A stretch of DNA of 64,000 bases, from positions 3,742,298 to 3,806,297 of the forward strand of contig NC_079500.1 of the NCBI RefSeq assembly GCF_030052815.1. The letters run 5' to 3'. Source of the DNA: Hevea brasiliensis. Taxonomy: Eukaryota > Streptophyta > Magnoliopsida > Malpighiales > Euphorbiaceae. Below, one piece after another: positions 45,846-58,592 of the stretch. Each line of letters opens with the position of its first letter. Position 1 is the first letter of the stretch. The position numbers and the translations under genes are program-made. The notes under the pieces were generated by a model. It did not search any database and had not been told where the DNA came from. It saw only the letters and a list, made by a program, of their open reading frames with translations.

Positions 45846-47318
45846 AAAATGATAAAAGTCCAGCTAAGGACTATAAATTAGCCCTCTTGGGAGGCATCCC
45901 AAGTCCTTTTATTTTTATTTTGCTGATTTACTTTTACTTTCATTACTTTTGTTTTTATCTTGAATCTCCCCAAATTCAATTTTTGACATTTGTTGAATTT
46001 TGTCCCTTGTAGATGTATTTCAATGGAGGAAGGTTGGTGAACTGCTGGGGAGTGACCCTTAACCTGAAATTATGTTCTTTAAATCTCCTACAAATTGATT
46101 GATTTTTGCTGCATAACCAGTGTAGGGTCTGCTACCTGGTTTATGCAGAGAGGAAAAATGAAATCTGCAGCAAGGAAAGGTCTGCAGCAGATGAATTATG
46201 TCCTTGGGTTGCTACCTGGTTTATGCAGAGCAAAAATGACATTCAGAGCAAAGAGGGTGTCTGCAGAGATGGCTTACGTTCTTGGTGAGGTTGGGTGTGT
46301 AACTTTTAAGTAAATGTGCTTTTAATGTTAATATGGTGGTAAGTGAGCCATTTTGCGCTTATGAGCTTATTTGGGTTGTGGGATTTAAGGTGGAAATGCT
46401 GCATTTTTCTTGGCATGACTTGGGGAGTTCATCATTTGTGAATAGATACAACTTTATGCAGATTTTATTGAGTTTTAATGTGCTAAATGTTGATTTGCAG
46501 AATTTGAGTTAAAATGGCATGGGTCACAAATGCCTTTTATGCAGGATCCATCTTCTACAAGCTTGTGTGATGCATTTTTTATGAACTTTGTATATATTGA
46601 TGTGTTTTTGGTGAAAATTTCTCATCGTTTATGCTTCATGGAATTATATTTCTTCATTCTAGGGTATTTTTCACACTTACAAATCATGTTCCATTGCAAT
46701 CTTAATCTTGTTGAATTGTGCATAAGCAACTGCATAGCTTATGCAATCTTGCATAACCACAATTCTTGCCATTTTCATTCATATTGCAAAGTGCATGAGA
46801 AGAGTGCATAGCTTATGCAACTCTGCATAGCCTAATTTTGTCAAATTTCATATTTTTCGAAACCTGCATAAGCAGAGTGCATGACTTATGCACATTTGCA
46901 TAACTTCAAATTCTTCATTTTCTCTCTCTGTCGAAGTCTGCATAAGGAGGGTGCATGACTTATGCACTTCTGCATAACCAGAAACTCCAAAAATCAAAAC
47001 CTGCCGAGGGGTGCATAAGCAGAGTGCATAACTTATGCACTTCCGCATGACCACAAACTCTGATTTTCTCTCTCTGTCGAGACTTGCATAAGCAGAGTGC
47101 ATGACTTATGCACTTCTGCATAACCACAAACCCAAAATTCCAAAACCCACCGAGGAGTGCATAAGCAGAGTGCATAGCTTATGCACAACTGCATGACCAC
47201 CAACCCAAAATCTCAAAACTTGCCGAGAGGTGCATAAGCAGAGTGCATAGCTTATGCACAACTGCATGACCACATTTTCCAAACACCAAAACTTGCCGAG
47301 ACCTGCATAAGGAGGGTG
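45846..47318. other. Element C 3' non-coding part, left of element F
   Basis: Begins with the GTCCAGCTAAGGAC and GGGAGGCATCCCAAGTCC phrases that follow integrase in element B, so everything from RT to integrase is missing. After about 46690 it consists of palindromic 73-bp-type repeats. No gene. Confidence 0.75.
46690..47318. repeat. Palindromic TGCATAAG minisatellite in element C (left part)
   Basis: Units of about 73 bp with GTGCATAAGCAGAGTGCATAACTTATGCACTTC-type cores (shown here in parts: TGCATAACTTATGCA). The array is broken by element F and resumes at 56874. Confidence 0.9.
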
Positions 47319-47323
47319 CATGA
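47319..47323. repeat. Target site duplication of element F, left (CATGA)
   Basis: CATGA precedes the left LTR and is repeated at 56869-56873 after the right LTR. Confidence 0.95.
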
Positions 47324-49414
47324 TGAAGGAACGGAAGCGTGAAAAACACAAGATTATACCATTGAATTCAAAAATTTTTACCTAGGGTCACATGCACCAT
47401 GCAAGATTTATTTTTATCTATTTGATTTCAATGATAAACAACATATTAAAACTCTTTTAATATGTTTTTGGATCTGTATTTGCCATTTAAGATTTTAAAA
47501 TTAATCAGATTAATTTTAGAACCCTAGATTAAATCAAGAACGATTACACTAACCTCTTGATGTGTCAGTGTCTGCGCCTTTGAGATTCATCTTCGTGACA
47601 CCAGATGTTGTCCTCTAGCTTGTCCACACCAAGAACACCTATGGCAGCCCTTGAACAGCTTCTAAAGCCTTTTCTATTAATTAGAAATTCAAGTTCTGCT
47701 TTTAAGAGATTAGAGATAAACAGGACACTAGAAACAATTTCTAGTGTTCTTAATTCAAGAGATTGATGGCTAATCTCTTTGAATTGATGAGAGATGAAGA
47801 GAAATAGCTGGAGAGGCTCAAAGTGGCGTGACAAATGAGAGGAGAGGCTGCTGGTTATGTTTTCTTTTCATAACCACACTTAAATAGCTAGGTTAACACA
47901 TTAAACCCTAGCCACATGTCACCTTTTGATTAGCTCTAGGTTTAAGTGACCCAATCACATTGTGCCAAGTGTCAAACCTATATTTAATCTTGATTTTAAT
48001 CATCTTACATGATTAAAAACATTTGGCAAGCTTATGTGTAATCCCATGTGTCACCATCTCATGGTGCCACGTGTCACACAATGAACTGACCAAAAGGCCC
48101 CGGTGGCTTAATTTTGAGTTCTTACCCCACAATAATTATTTTCTTCTTCTAATTAATTTATATCAAATATAAATTGATTAATTAATCTCTATTAATTAAT
48201 TTTCATCAATTAAATTCATATTTAAACACTTTAAATATAAATTTAATTTATACTACACATCCAATAATCTAGATTTGGTTTCAAGTCATGCTAGGGACTT
48301 TGCAATCTAATTGCAAACCAAACCTATTTAATTAATCAATTAAACTCTTTAATTAATTAATTAAATCATATTTAAATAGGTGATAACTTGTGTATGTGTG
48401 TGACTTACTAGGCTCATCACTAATTGGCAATGAGACATGATATCAACTCTTAATATCATCAGAACTCTTTCTTACCATAAATGATTTCTCTAAATCATTT
48501 TATGAACCTCATAGACCATGGTTAACACTTAGCATAGCATGCCATGGCCACCCAATTAGTAATAAGATTTACCTTAAATGAACCTATAATCATATGTTAC
48601 CATGCACTAGAATCTCTCTGCATAAAATCCCAACTCAAGCCGAGTCATGGTTTATGTCAAACTCCATTTGCTATGAATATTATGTTCTCTTTTAATTCCA
48701 GTTCTTGATTAAAAGATTTTTCTCATCGTAAACTCTTTTCTCAATAAATCTATCTGTCTGCCAGAACTTGAAACATCAAGAACAATTAAATGAACATAGG
48801 ATTTTATCTCCATTTACTTAGAGGAACAGATTCCATCTTGATCAACACCTACCTCCATATATAACTAGCAGAGCCAACACATGCCCATATACCCATACAT
48901 AGTACAAGTATGAAAGCGAGATCAAACTCAAACTACCTATATACAAGATAATCAGTGCTATCTCAGGTCTAAAGATTATATGCACTGATATGATTTATGA
49001 CAAAACATTGACAAGAGTAAACTCCATGTGCTTGTCATAAGTGTCACTGGTTCGGCCTACTTATCATTTATAAGTGCCTATCATGTTTGTTATATGGCAT
49101 GAGACTCACCATTCCATCTTATTTATATCTCATATAAATAACTTGGGAACAAACATGAATACAATCTTTCTGGATAAGTCATGTCCTTATTATGAAGTAT
49201 CCTCGATTGTGAACCTATTTATGATACTTTGTGCTAGAAATATTGTCACTCATATTCTTAACAACTTAAGAATAATATTTCTAACAAAATATCAATGGAC
49301 CTTTTCTATTACACATAAATATATTATGTAAACGGAAAAGTGGAAATGCCTTTTATTATTAAAATATATACAAGATACATACTAAATGATATGCTCTAGG
49401 GCATACTACTAACA
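47324..49414 (-). repeat. Element F 3' LTR
   Basis: 2091 bp, TGAAGGAACG to TACTAACA. A minus-strand purine tract (AGTGGGAGATT) directly inside it at about 49415-49425 is the polypurine tract. Matches 54767-56868 apart from small differences, many at CAG/CTG positions. Confidence 0.95.
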
Positions 49415-50033
49415 ATCTCCCACTAGCACTAGAGCCATTCATTACAATACCTTAGACCCATCTTCTCAAGATGTCAGTCTAACTGAGCTTGTGACAAAGG
49501 CTTAGTGAATGGATCAGCTGAATTTTTCAGCTGATGTTATTTTTCTGCATGGCTATATCGCCTTGCCCAACTATATCTCTGATAATGTGGTAGTGCCTTT
49601 CTATGTGTTTGGATTTTGGGTGAGACCTTGGTTCCTTAGCTCAGATGATCGCTCCATTGTTGTCACAAAGGTAATGAAATCACGACTCAATGGAAGGAAC
49701 TACTGTAAGTTCTCACAAACTTCTTCATCCAAACGACTTCTTTTGCAAGATCTCGATGCAAAGAATATACTCAAATTTCGTGAGTGGAATCTGCAATGCG
49801 TGCTCGCTTGGAACTCTTCCAACCGATCGCACCTCCATTACAAATGAACACATATCCAGAGGTAGACTTTCTATCATCGATATCCGATTGGAAATCGAAT
49901 CAGATAACCATCCAATTGCAAGTCTCCACTCCATAAATCAAGAATAAATCCTTAGTTCTTCTCAAGTACTTAAGGATATTCTTGACACTATCCAGATGTT
50001 CCAAACTGGATTGGATTGATACCGCTAGTCAAA
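49415..50033 (-). pseudogene. Element F RNase H remnant
   Basis: Fragments of a Ty1 RNase H can be read on the minus strand in shifting frames, including the part around KSTSG-like and Gly-rich motifs and an SNEFEYI-type stretch near 49760-49900. Several frameshifts; no continuous frame. Confidence 0.6.
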
Positions 50034-51065
50034 CTAATAAAGATATGCGATATTCGGCCTAGTACACAACATTGCATACTTTAAACTTCCAATAGCCGAA
50101 GCATATGGAATCCTGGCCATCTTATCTCTTTCTTCAGGTGTCTTTGGAGACATCTCTTTAGAAAGATGGATACCATGTCTCACTGGTAACAATCCTCTCT
50201 TGGAATCAAGCATGTTAAACCTCTTTAACACCTTTTCCAAGTATAGACTTTGGGATAAACCAATTATTCTTTTCGCTCTATCTCTATAGATGCGAATCCC
50301 AAGAATATAGGTTGCCTCCCCTAAGTCTTTCATGGAGAATGTATTTGACAACCATACCTTTATAGTCGTCAACATACCTGTATCATTACCTATCAATAGT
50401 ATGTCATCCACATATAAGACAAGGAAAGTGATAGCACTGTCACTAACCTTCTTATATACACATGGCTCATCCTCATTTTTTATAAAACCAAAAGATTTAA
50501 TGGCTTCATCAAAACGGATTTTCCAACTCCTCGAAGCTTGTTTCAACCCATAAATGGATCGCTTTAGCTTGCATACCTTGGAACCATCTTGGGATTCAAA
50601 TCCCCTAGGTTGTTCCATGAAAATGTTTTCTTCAATGTATCCATTGAGAAAAGTCGCTTGACATCCATCCGCCAAATCTCATAATCATAGTATGCACTAT
50701 TGCTAATAAAATCTTAATTGATTTAAGCATGGCAACAAAGTAGAAAGTCTCCTCATAGTCTATTCCTTGCCTTTGGCAAAACCCTTCGCTACTAGCCTTG
50801 CCTTATAGGTCTCTACCTTTCCATCGTAACCAATTTTCTTCTTGAAAACCCATTTGTTTCCTATAGGTACAATACCTTCGTGGGTCAACAAGATCCCAAA
50901 CTCGATTCTTATACATGGAATCAATCTCGATTTCATAGCATCAATCCATTTTGAAGAGTCTATATCCGATATAGCTTCTTCATAGGTAAGTGGATCATCT
51001 CCATGATCTACTTCTTCATGAGTAGACAACTCTTGTTCTTCTTCATGAAGAAAACCATATCTCAC
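50034..51065 (-). pseudogene. Element F reverse transcriptase
   Basis: Two open stretches in the same phase, 51065-50760 and 50675-50034, separated by stops. The first has the Ty1 RT start (SKWIDAMKSRL, NKWVFKKKIGYDG, YKARLVAKGF). The second has FLNGYIEENIFMEQPRGF, KRSIYGLKQASRSW, the catalytic LYVDDILL and the GIHLSKEMSPKTP region. The start of palm motif A is degraded (MADGCQATFLNG). Confidence 0.9.
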
Positions 51066-51144
51066 CGGTGGGTGAGATACCCCAGTTGTTCTACGAGGAA
51101 CAAAGTAGATGTTTCATCAATGGGTATTGGTTGACTAGATGGAT

Positions 51145-51639
51145 CTATATCCATCCGACCGCTGGTTGGTCGTAATTCTCCAATTCTAACTCTATTTGCC
51201 TTCCTTTGCCTCCTTCTTGAACAAACTGTTGTTCAAGAAATGTGGCATCTCTACTTAACATAACCTGTTGTGAAGTAGGCAAATAAAAATAATATCCAAA
51301 ACTATCTTTTGGATATCCAACAAATCGACCTCTTTCTGATCTGGTATCCAATTTATCAGTGTTCAGCTTTTTGATATAAGCTGGACAACCCCAAATCTTA
51401 ACATGCTTAAGACTTAGTTTTCTTCCATGCCATATCTCATAAGGTGTGGAAGAAACTGATTTTGATGGAATCCTATTCAGAATATATAAAGCTGATTCTA
51501 ATGCAAATCCCCAAAAGAAGATTGGCATATCAGTATAGCTCATCATACTACGTACCATATCCAATAGGGTACGATTTCTCCTTTCAGATACACCATTCAC
51601 CGTATGCGTTCTGGAGGAGTCACCGAGAAACAATGCCAT
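51145..51639 (-). pseudogene. Element F integrase, C-terminal half
   Basis: Contains the end of the D-D-E core (GVSERRNRTLLDMVRSMM, with the catalytic Glu), the ESALYILNRIPSKSV stretch and the Ty1-typical TPYEIWHGRKPSL-like and RFVGYPKDSFGYYFY regions. In frame with the gag-integrase stretch upstream but cut off by stops and small indels around 51640-51700. Confidence 0.88.
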
Positions 51640-51669
51640 GCTCTCTCAAGTATTCATCAAATTCAAGAC

Positions 51670-52980
51670 TCAAATATTCACCTCCACGATCCGATCAAGA
51701 GCTTTAATACTCTTTCCTGTTTGATTTTCTACTTCAGATTTAAATTCTTTGAACTTTTCAAAGGATTCATGTTTGTATTTCATCAAATACAAATACCCAA
51801 ATCTTGATTTATCATCAGTAAAGGTAATAAAATAATGAAAGCCCCCTCTAGCCATTTCTTTAAATGGACCACATACATCACTATGTATTAGCTCCAAAAT
51901 ATTTTCAGCTCTTAGCCCTTGTCCAACAAAGGGTGATCTAGTCATTTTGCCTTGAAGGCAAGATTCACAAGTTGGAGTAGGCTCAGAGCCCAATGAGGAT
52001 AGAATCCCCATTTTCTCCAATTTTGCAATCCTATCTTCTGCAACATGACATAACCTTAAGTGCCAAATATATTTTGAACTTGAGTTGGTTTTCACCATGG
52101 CATTGCATTCATTTAGATTGCTATACTCTGGCCAGTGGAAACACTTTCTTACTGGCAATGGAAACACTTTCCTGTTAGCAATGGAAACACTTTCCTGCTG
52201 GCAGTGGAAACACTTTCCTTTGCCTTTATCAGCTTTAGTCTTCCTTTTCTGCTTAGCTATTTTCTTGGAAAGACCAGGAATCTGAGGTTTCTTTTTCTTA
52301 TTGCCCTTCTTCTTGTTGGACTTTCCAGCAGAAGAAGATGCAACCAAAGCTACCTCTTTTCCTTTATTGCCTGGCATATTCTTTTGGGCAATAACCAGCA
52401 TGTTGAGTAATTCAGCTAAGGTGCATTCCTGTTTAGTCATATGGAAATTTGTCACAAAATTCCCAAAAGACTCAAGAAGGGACTGAAGGATCAAATCCGT
52501 TTGTAGTTGGAAATCCATGTTGAAGTCAAGATGTTCCAACTGCTCAATCAGCCGAATCATCTTGTGGACATGATCCCCAACATTCTGTCCCTCAGATATC
52601 CTCATACGGAATAGCTGTCTAGATATCTCATACCTAGCATTCCTGCTGTGCTCACCATACAACTCTTGTAGGTGAAGGAGGATCTCACTTGCACTCTGCA
52701 AGTTTTCATGTCGTCAGAAACTCATTACTCATGGAAGCAAACATGTAACACTTAGCTCTCATATCATGCTCCTTCCACTTGTCCAAAGTTTCATGGTCCT
52801 CTTAAGTGGCCTCTGGAGGTAAGGGACCAGGAACATTTGAATCTAGAACATATCCTATATGTTCAAGTTTCAAGACAAGTTTCAAATTTCTTAGCCAATC
52901 GCATGATTAGGTCCTGTCAACCTATTGCGATCAAGTATGCTTGCAAGGATATTGGATGGTGGTGGTTGTTCTGTGCTCAT
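51670..52980 (-). pseudogene. Element F gag fused to integrase start, protease missing
   Basis: The gag start ATG is at 52978-52980 (MSTEQPPPPSNIL), but indels break the frame before 52701, from where 343 codons are open. The gag domain (LYGEHSRNARYEISRQLF, LPESFGNFVTNFHM-like) and a Lys-rich region lead to half of a zinc knuckle, CFHCQ. There a set of 22-bp repeats follows and the protein resumes in the pre-integrase zinc region (WHLRLCH...CESCLQGK) and the integrase core (ELIHSDVCGPF, TFTDDKSRFGYLYLM). The aspartic protease that should lie between is absent. Confidence 0.88.
52125..52225. repeat. 22-bp tandem repeats at the gag-integrase deletion junction
   Basis: About four copies of TGGAAACACTTTCCTGCTGGCA-type units with small changes. 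They lie exactly where the zinc knuckle stops and the protease should begin. Confidence 0.9.
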
Positions 52981-54751
52981 TATTATCAGAAAATTAATTG
53001 CAGAAATAACCAAATTAATTAGTAAATGTATCATGTAATTAACCAAATATGATTATGGTCTTTTAATCAAATTGGTCCTCCCACTAACTTAGCGAATCCT
53101 ACACTTCCAAAGTAGAAAACGGAAATCCTAGTTGGATGGATTTCTAGTGGGTGATTGAATTCTTATAATTCTATTGATCATCCTCAGGTACATCAATTAT
53201 TGGAATTACAATAAACTATAAGTGAGCAACTCCTTGCCCATCACATCTCATGTGAGGTTCAATCCTTTACCTAGCCCCTAATGCTCAAAATCTCAGGTAC
53301 ATCCATTATTGACTTATCTTGCATTAGTTAAGTTGATCCCATTGAGCCAGTAATTATGCAAATAATTTTAATGTCCTCAGGTACATCCAATATTGGCCAC
53401 CAAACCATTTACATATTTACAACATCTCATGCTTAACAATTATTCTTAAGAAAATCTCTTAAATAAATTGCATCTTATGCAACTATTTAAAATTTCTTAA
53501 AATAATTGCCCCAATGGAGGGCTTAAGTTATAATTACTTTAATTATACCATTTCCAACTTAATCATTTGTTTGGAAGATTTTATAGCCATCCTAATTACT
53601 ATTAAGGTCTCACTTTGCACATTATCCATTTAGCATGCATATATCATATAATTGCATACATTCCCATACATCTCATGCATTCATGGATAAGCGAGAAATA
53701 TGGTATGATCATGGACTTTCTAAGGGATTCAATTCTGAGCCACCAAGAATTGAATCAGGGCATTCCTAGGTGCATTTCATTCATTCATTTTACAAGAGTT
53801 GCTGAAGGAGTACATAATCAACACTTGATCTTGAATTCCTCCCACTGGTCCCACCAATACTCTTGACCTCCTTGAACTTCTTGCAATCCAATATTACATA
53901 GTAATCCTTGGCATACCAAGGCGAATTTACAAGAACTTAAATAAATGAAATTACAACCCAAAAATATTACAAACTTAATAATACATGCCCAAAATAAATT
54001 AAAATAAATTAATTATTTTACAATCCCAAAGAAACATAAAAGAAATAAATCCAATCACATTGGTCTTTTATAGTCCATGATCATCCATCATGCATATCAC
54101 TATTTAACAATTAAATAAAACATACATTCTTAAATTAAATTGAATATCTAATATTCAACTTAAAAATCCAGATTTGAATATGATTCAAATAAATTTAAAA
54201 ATTCAGATTTGAATCTCATTCAAACAAATTTAAAAATTCAGATTTGAATCACATTCAAACAACTTCAAAAATTCAGATTTGAATCACATTCAAACATTTT
54301 TTAAAAATCAGATTTGAATCACATTCAAATATTTTTTAAAAAATCAGATCTGAATTTTATTGAATCAATTTTAAAAAATCAGATTTAAATATGATTCAAA
54401 CAACTTTAAAAATTCAGATTTGAATCACATTCAAACAACTTTTAAAATTCAGATTTGAATCACATTCAAACATTTTTTTAAAATTCTGATTTGAATCATA
54501 ATTTAATTGTGTGATTAAAACAACTAATTAAACACTTTAATTAGTCAAAGAATAGGCCTTAGATCATACAACAATTGCAGAATTAAAAGCCAAACCTTGA
54601 ATCACCCATGGAACCATTGTTGCCGCCACCAATGGTGGCTTCACCATGTGTGACGCCACATCTCATGATCCAACCAGCAATGAATCTCTTGATCTCATGA
54701 TCAAACACACAATTAAATTATATAATCAACAATCTAAATGGCAAATATAGT
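52981..54751. other. Element F leader
   Basis: Non-coding leader between primer site and gag. Contains phrases repeated with CTCAGGTACATC (about 53183, 53294, 53376) and, further right, a 35-bp minisatellite. No gene. Confidence 0.7.
54163..54499. repeat. ~35-bp minisatellite in element F leader
   Basis: About ten units of the form TTCAGATTTGAATCACATTC plus an A/T-rich spacer. Four are nearly identical, the outer ones degenerate. Confidence 0.92.
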
Positions 54752-54764
54752 GGCTCTGATACCA
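54752..54764 (-). other. Element F primer binding site (tRNA-Met type)
   Basis: The minus strand reads TGGTATCAGAGCC two bases inside the 5' LTR, the standard site for Angela/BARE-like elements. Confidence 0.92.
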
Positions 54765-54766
54765 AT

Positions 54767-56868
54767 TGAAGGAACGGGCGTGAAAAACACAAGATTATAC
54801 CATTGAATTCAAAAATTTTCACCTAGGGTCACATGCACCATGCAAGATTTATTTTTATCTATTTGATTTCAATGATAAACAACATATTAAAACTCTTTTA
54901 ATATGTTTTTGGATCTGTATTTGCCATTTAAGATTTTAAAATTAATCAGATTAATTTTAGAACCCTAGATTAAATCAAGAACGATTACACTAACCTCTTG
55001 ATGTGCTGCAGCAGTGTCTGCGCTTTGAGATTCATCTTCGTGACACCGGATGTTGTCCTCTAGCTTGTCCACACCAAGAACACCTATGGCAGCCCTTGAA
55101 CAGCTTCTAAAGCCTTTTCTATTAATTAGAAATTCAAGTTCTGCCTTTTAAGAGATTAGAGATGTAAACAGGACACTAGAAACAATTTCTAGTGTTCTTA
55201 ATTCAAGAGATTGATGGCTAATCTCTTTGAATTGATGAGAGATGAAGAGAAATAGCTGGAGAGGCTCAAAGTGGCGTGACAAATGAGAGGAGAGGCTGCT
55301 GGTTATGTTTTCTTTTCATAACCACACTTAAATAGCTAGGTTAACACATTAAACCCTAGCCACATGTCACCTTTTGATTAGCTCTAGGTTTAAGTGACCC
55401 AATCACATTGTGCCAAGTGTCAAACCTATATTTAATCTTGATTTTAATCATCTTACATGATTAAAAACATTTGGCAAGCTTATGTGTAATCCCATGTGTC
55501 ACCATCTCATGGTGCCACGTGTCACAATCGTGAAATGACCAAAATGCCTCGTGTCTTAATTTTGAGTTCTTAACCCAAAATAATTATTTTCTTCTTCTAA
55601 TTAATTTATATCAAATATAAATTGATTAATTAATCTCTATTAATTAATTTCTCATCAATTAAATTCATATTTAAACACTTTAAATATAAATTTAATTTAT
55701 ACTACACATCCAATAATCTAGATTTGGTTTCAAGTCATGCTAGGGACTTTGCAATCTAATTGCAAACCAAACCTATTTAATTAATCAATTAAACTCTTTA
55801 ATTAATTAATTAAATCATATTTAAATAGGTGATAACTTGTGTATGTGTGTGACTTACTAGGCTCATCACTAATTGGCAATGAGACATGATATCAACTCTT
55901 AATATCATCAGAACTCTTTCTTACCATAAATGATTTCTCTAAATCATTTTATGAACCTCATAGACCATGGTTAACACTTAGCATAACATGCCATGGCCAC
56001 CCAATTAGTAATAAGATTTACCTTAAATGAACCTATAATCATATGTTACCATGCACTAGAATCTCTCTGTTACAAAATCCCAACTCAAGCTGGAGTCATG
56101 GTTTATGTCAAACTCCATTTGCTATGAATATTATGTTCTCTTTTAATTCCAGTTCTTGATTAAAAGATTTTTCTCATCAGAAACTCTTTTCTGAATAAAT
56201 CTATCTGTCCTGGCCAGGAACTTGAAACATCAAGAACAATTAAATGAACATAGGATTTTATCTCCATTTACTTAGAGGAACAGATTCCATCTTGATCAAC
56301 ACCTACCTCCATATATAACTAGCAGGAGCCAACACATGCCCATATACCCATACATAGTACAAGTATGAAAGCAGTATCAAACTCAAACTACCTATATACA
56401 AGATAACTGTGCTATCTCAGGTCTAAAGATTATATGCACTGATATGATTTATGACAAAACATTGACAAGAGTAAACTCCATGTGCTTGTCATAAGTGTCA
56501 CTGGTTCGGCCTACTTATCATTTATAAGTGCCTATCATGTTTGTTATATGGCATGAGACTCACCATTCCATCTTATTTATATCTCATATAAATAACTTGG
56601 GAACAAACATGAATACAATCTTTCTGGATAAGTCATGTCCTTATTATGAAGTATCCTCGATTGTGAACCTATTTATGATACTTTGTGCTAGAAATATTGT
56701 CACTCATATTCTTAACAACTTAAGAATAATATTTCTAACAAAATATCAATGGACCTTTTCTATTACACATAAATATATTATGTAAACGGAAAAGTGAAAA
56801 TGCCTTTTATTATTAAAATATATACAAGATACATACTAAATGATATGCTCTAGGGCATACTACTAACA
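54767..56868 (-). repeat. Element F 5' LTR
   Basis: 2102 bp; same ends as the 3' LTR and almost the same sequence. Confidence 0.95.
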
Positions 56869-56873
56869 CATGA

Positions 56874-57420
56874 CTTATGCACTTCTGCATAACCACAAAC
56901 CCTGCAAATCAAAACCCACCGAAAAGTGCATAAGCAGGGTGCATAACTTATGCACTTCCGCATAACCATAAATTATGAATTCCAAAACCTGCCGAGAGGT
57001 GCATAAGCAGAGTGCATAACTTATGCACTTCCGCATAACCACACTCTCCAAAAGTTAAAACCTGCCGAGACTTGCATAAGGAGAGTGCATAACTTATGCA
57101 CTTCCGCATAACCACAAATTCTGAAAACCAAAACTTACTGAGACTTGCATAAGGAGAGTGCATAACTTATGCACTTTCGCATGACCTCACTCTCAAAAAA
57201 AAAAAAAAAAAAAAAAAAAAACCAAAACATGCCGAGACTTGCATAAGGAGAGTGCACGGCTTATGCACTCTTGCATGACCACAATTCCTACACTTCCATT
57301 TTTAGCCGAAACTTGCATAAGTCAGCGCATAAGCTATGCACTCTTGCATAATTAGTTTTTCACACTCTTTATCTTCCACCAAAACCTGTATAAGAGAGTG
57401 CATAAGTTATGCACACTCAT
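56874..57420. repeat. Palindromic minisatellite in element C (right part)
   Basis: Continuation of the array interrupted by element F, with units carrying GTGCATAACTTATGCACTTC cores and CGAGACTTGCATAAGGAGA spacers. A run of 27 A (57195-57221) lies inside it. Confidence 0.92.
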
Positions 57421-58532
57421 TCTCCCCTTCTGCAGTTTTACACATGTCCTATTCAAATCAAAATTTGTTTTCGGCACCCATTTTCCTTTTGAATATACTG
57501 CACAGGCTGTGAATCCTCTTATGCAAATATTTTGCATAGCCTGTGCAGTCCTTATTGCCACTTATGCAGAACCACACAGCTTATGCACCCTACTTATGCA
57601 CCTGTTCTGGACAGCACTTTATTCTGCATAACCTGTGCAGCTTCTTATGCATCCCCATTATATCTTGAATTCTCATATGCTCTATACCAGGTAACTCTTT
57701 CTTTTTACTCTTAAATTTCATTAATCCTGGTTATTCCCTTTGCTTTGATTTTTTATAATACACTACTTGAGACATTGAGGACAATGTCTAATTTTGAGTT
57801 TGGGGGTGCACATTTTGATTTTTGCTTCATTTTTCACATTTTGAGTATAGGAACATCTCATCCCATTTCATTTACATATATTGTAAATATTTTACATATA
57901 CATCCACACATACATATACATAACACATTTACACACACATTATACATCACTTAGAAATTGTATACATTGCATACAAATAGACTTCCTCCATTTAGTTAAT
58001 GCATTACTCATTTTTAGGAATCATACATCATGCATTAAATTCTTTTGCCAAATCCCTTGAGTTTTGAAAAGTTGCCTATGAGAGTGATTTGACTCACCCT
58101 TTAGTTGGGTTTGTGGATTGAAAGTTTCCTAAGAGGTGCAAGGTTTTGAAGTGTCTATCTCTTGCCTATATCTTCTTAGCCAAAAAGCCACCCAACTAGT
58201 CATTTGGAGATGGAAGTGTTTAGAGGGAGTTATTGGATATAAGGCAGTCAAATGATGTCTCACCAATCCTAGAACAAATTTTCTAAACATTTCAAGGCGA
58301 AATACCAGCTTATACTTGAAAAGAGAGATGATTAGGCATTCTTTGATTTAAACCTTCTCATTTTAAACCTTTGGCCTTTTTCCTAATTAAAATTAACCCT
58401 TGCAAACCCCTTTGAACCTTTTTATTCCTAATTTTTCTTGAAACCCTTATTGCTACCTAGCCAATGAACCAAACACTCCAACCCTTTTCATGAGGATAAT
58501 TGAATATTAGGTACACTTTATACTCTGATATT

Positions 58533-58592
<60 letters not shown>

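Larger units (their letters stand above)
47324..56868 (-). mobile_element. Element F: Angela/BARE-like Ty1 (copia) retrotransposon
   Basis: 9545 bp with 2.1-kb LTRs, perfect target duplication, tRNA-Met-type primer site and minus-strand gag, integrase, RT and RNase H in Ty1 order. The LTR start (TATGCCCTAGAG near the end, AATAATAAA after it) and RT phrases such as GIHLSKEMSP are those of the Angela/BARE group, from family memory. Coding is broken by several frameshifts and stops, and the protease is missing. The two LTRs are nearly identical, so insertion into element C's repeat array is recent. Confidence 0.92.

Noticed and set aside
46690..47318. Regularly spaced palindromic repeats resembling a CRISPR array
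   Set aside because: The spacers are themselves repeated, the repeats vary, and the setting is a plant retrotransposon.
49074..49331. 85-codon frame repeated identically at 56528-56785
   Set aside because: It lies in both LTRs of element F, so it is duplicated by the LTR structure, and it has no recognisable domain.
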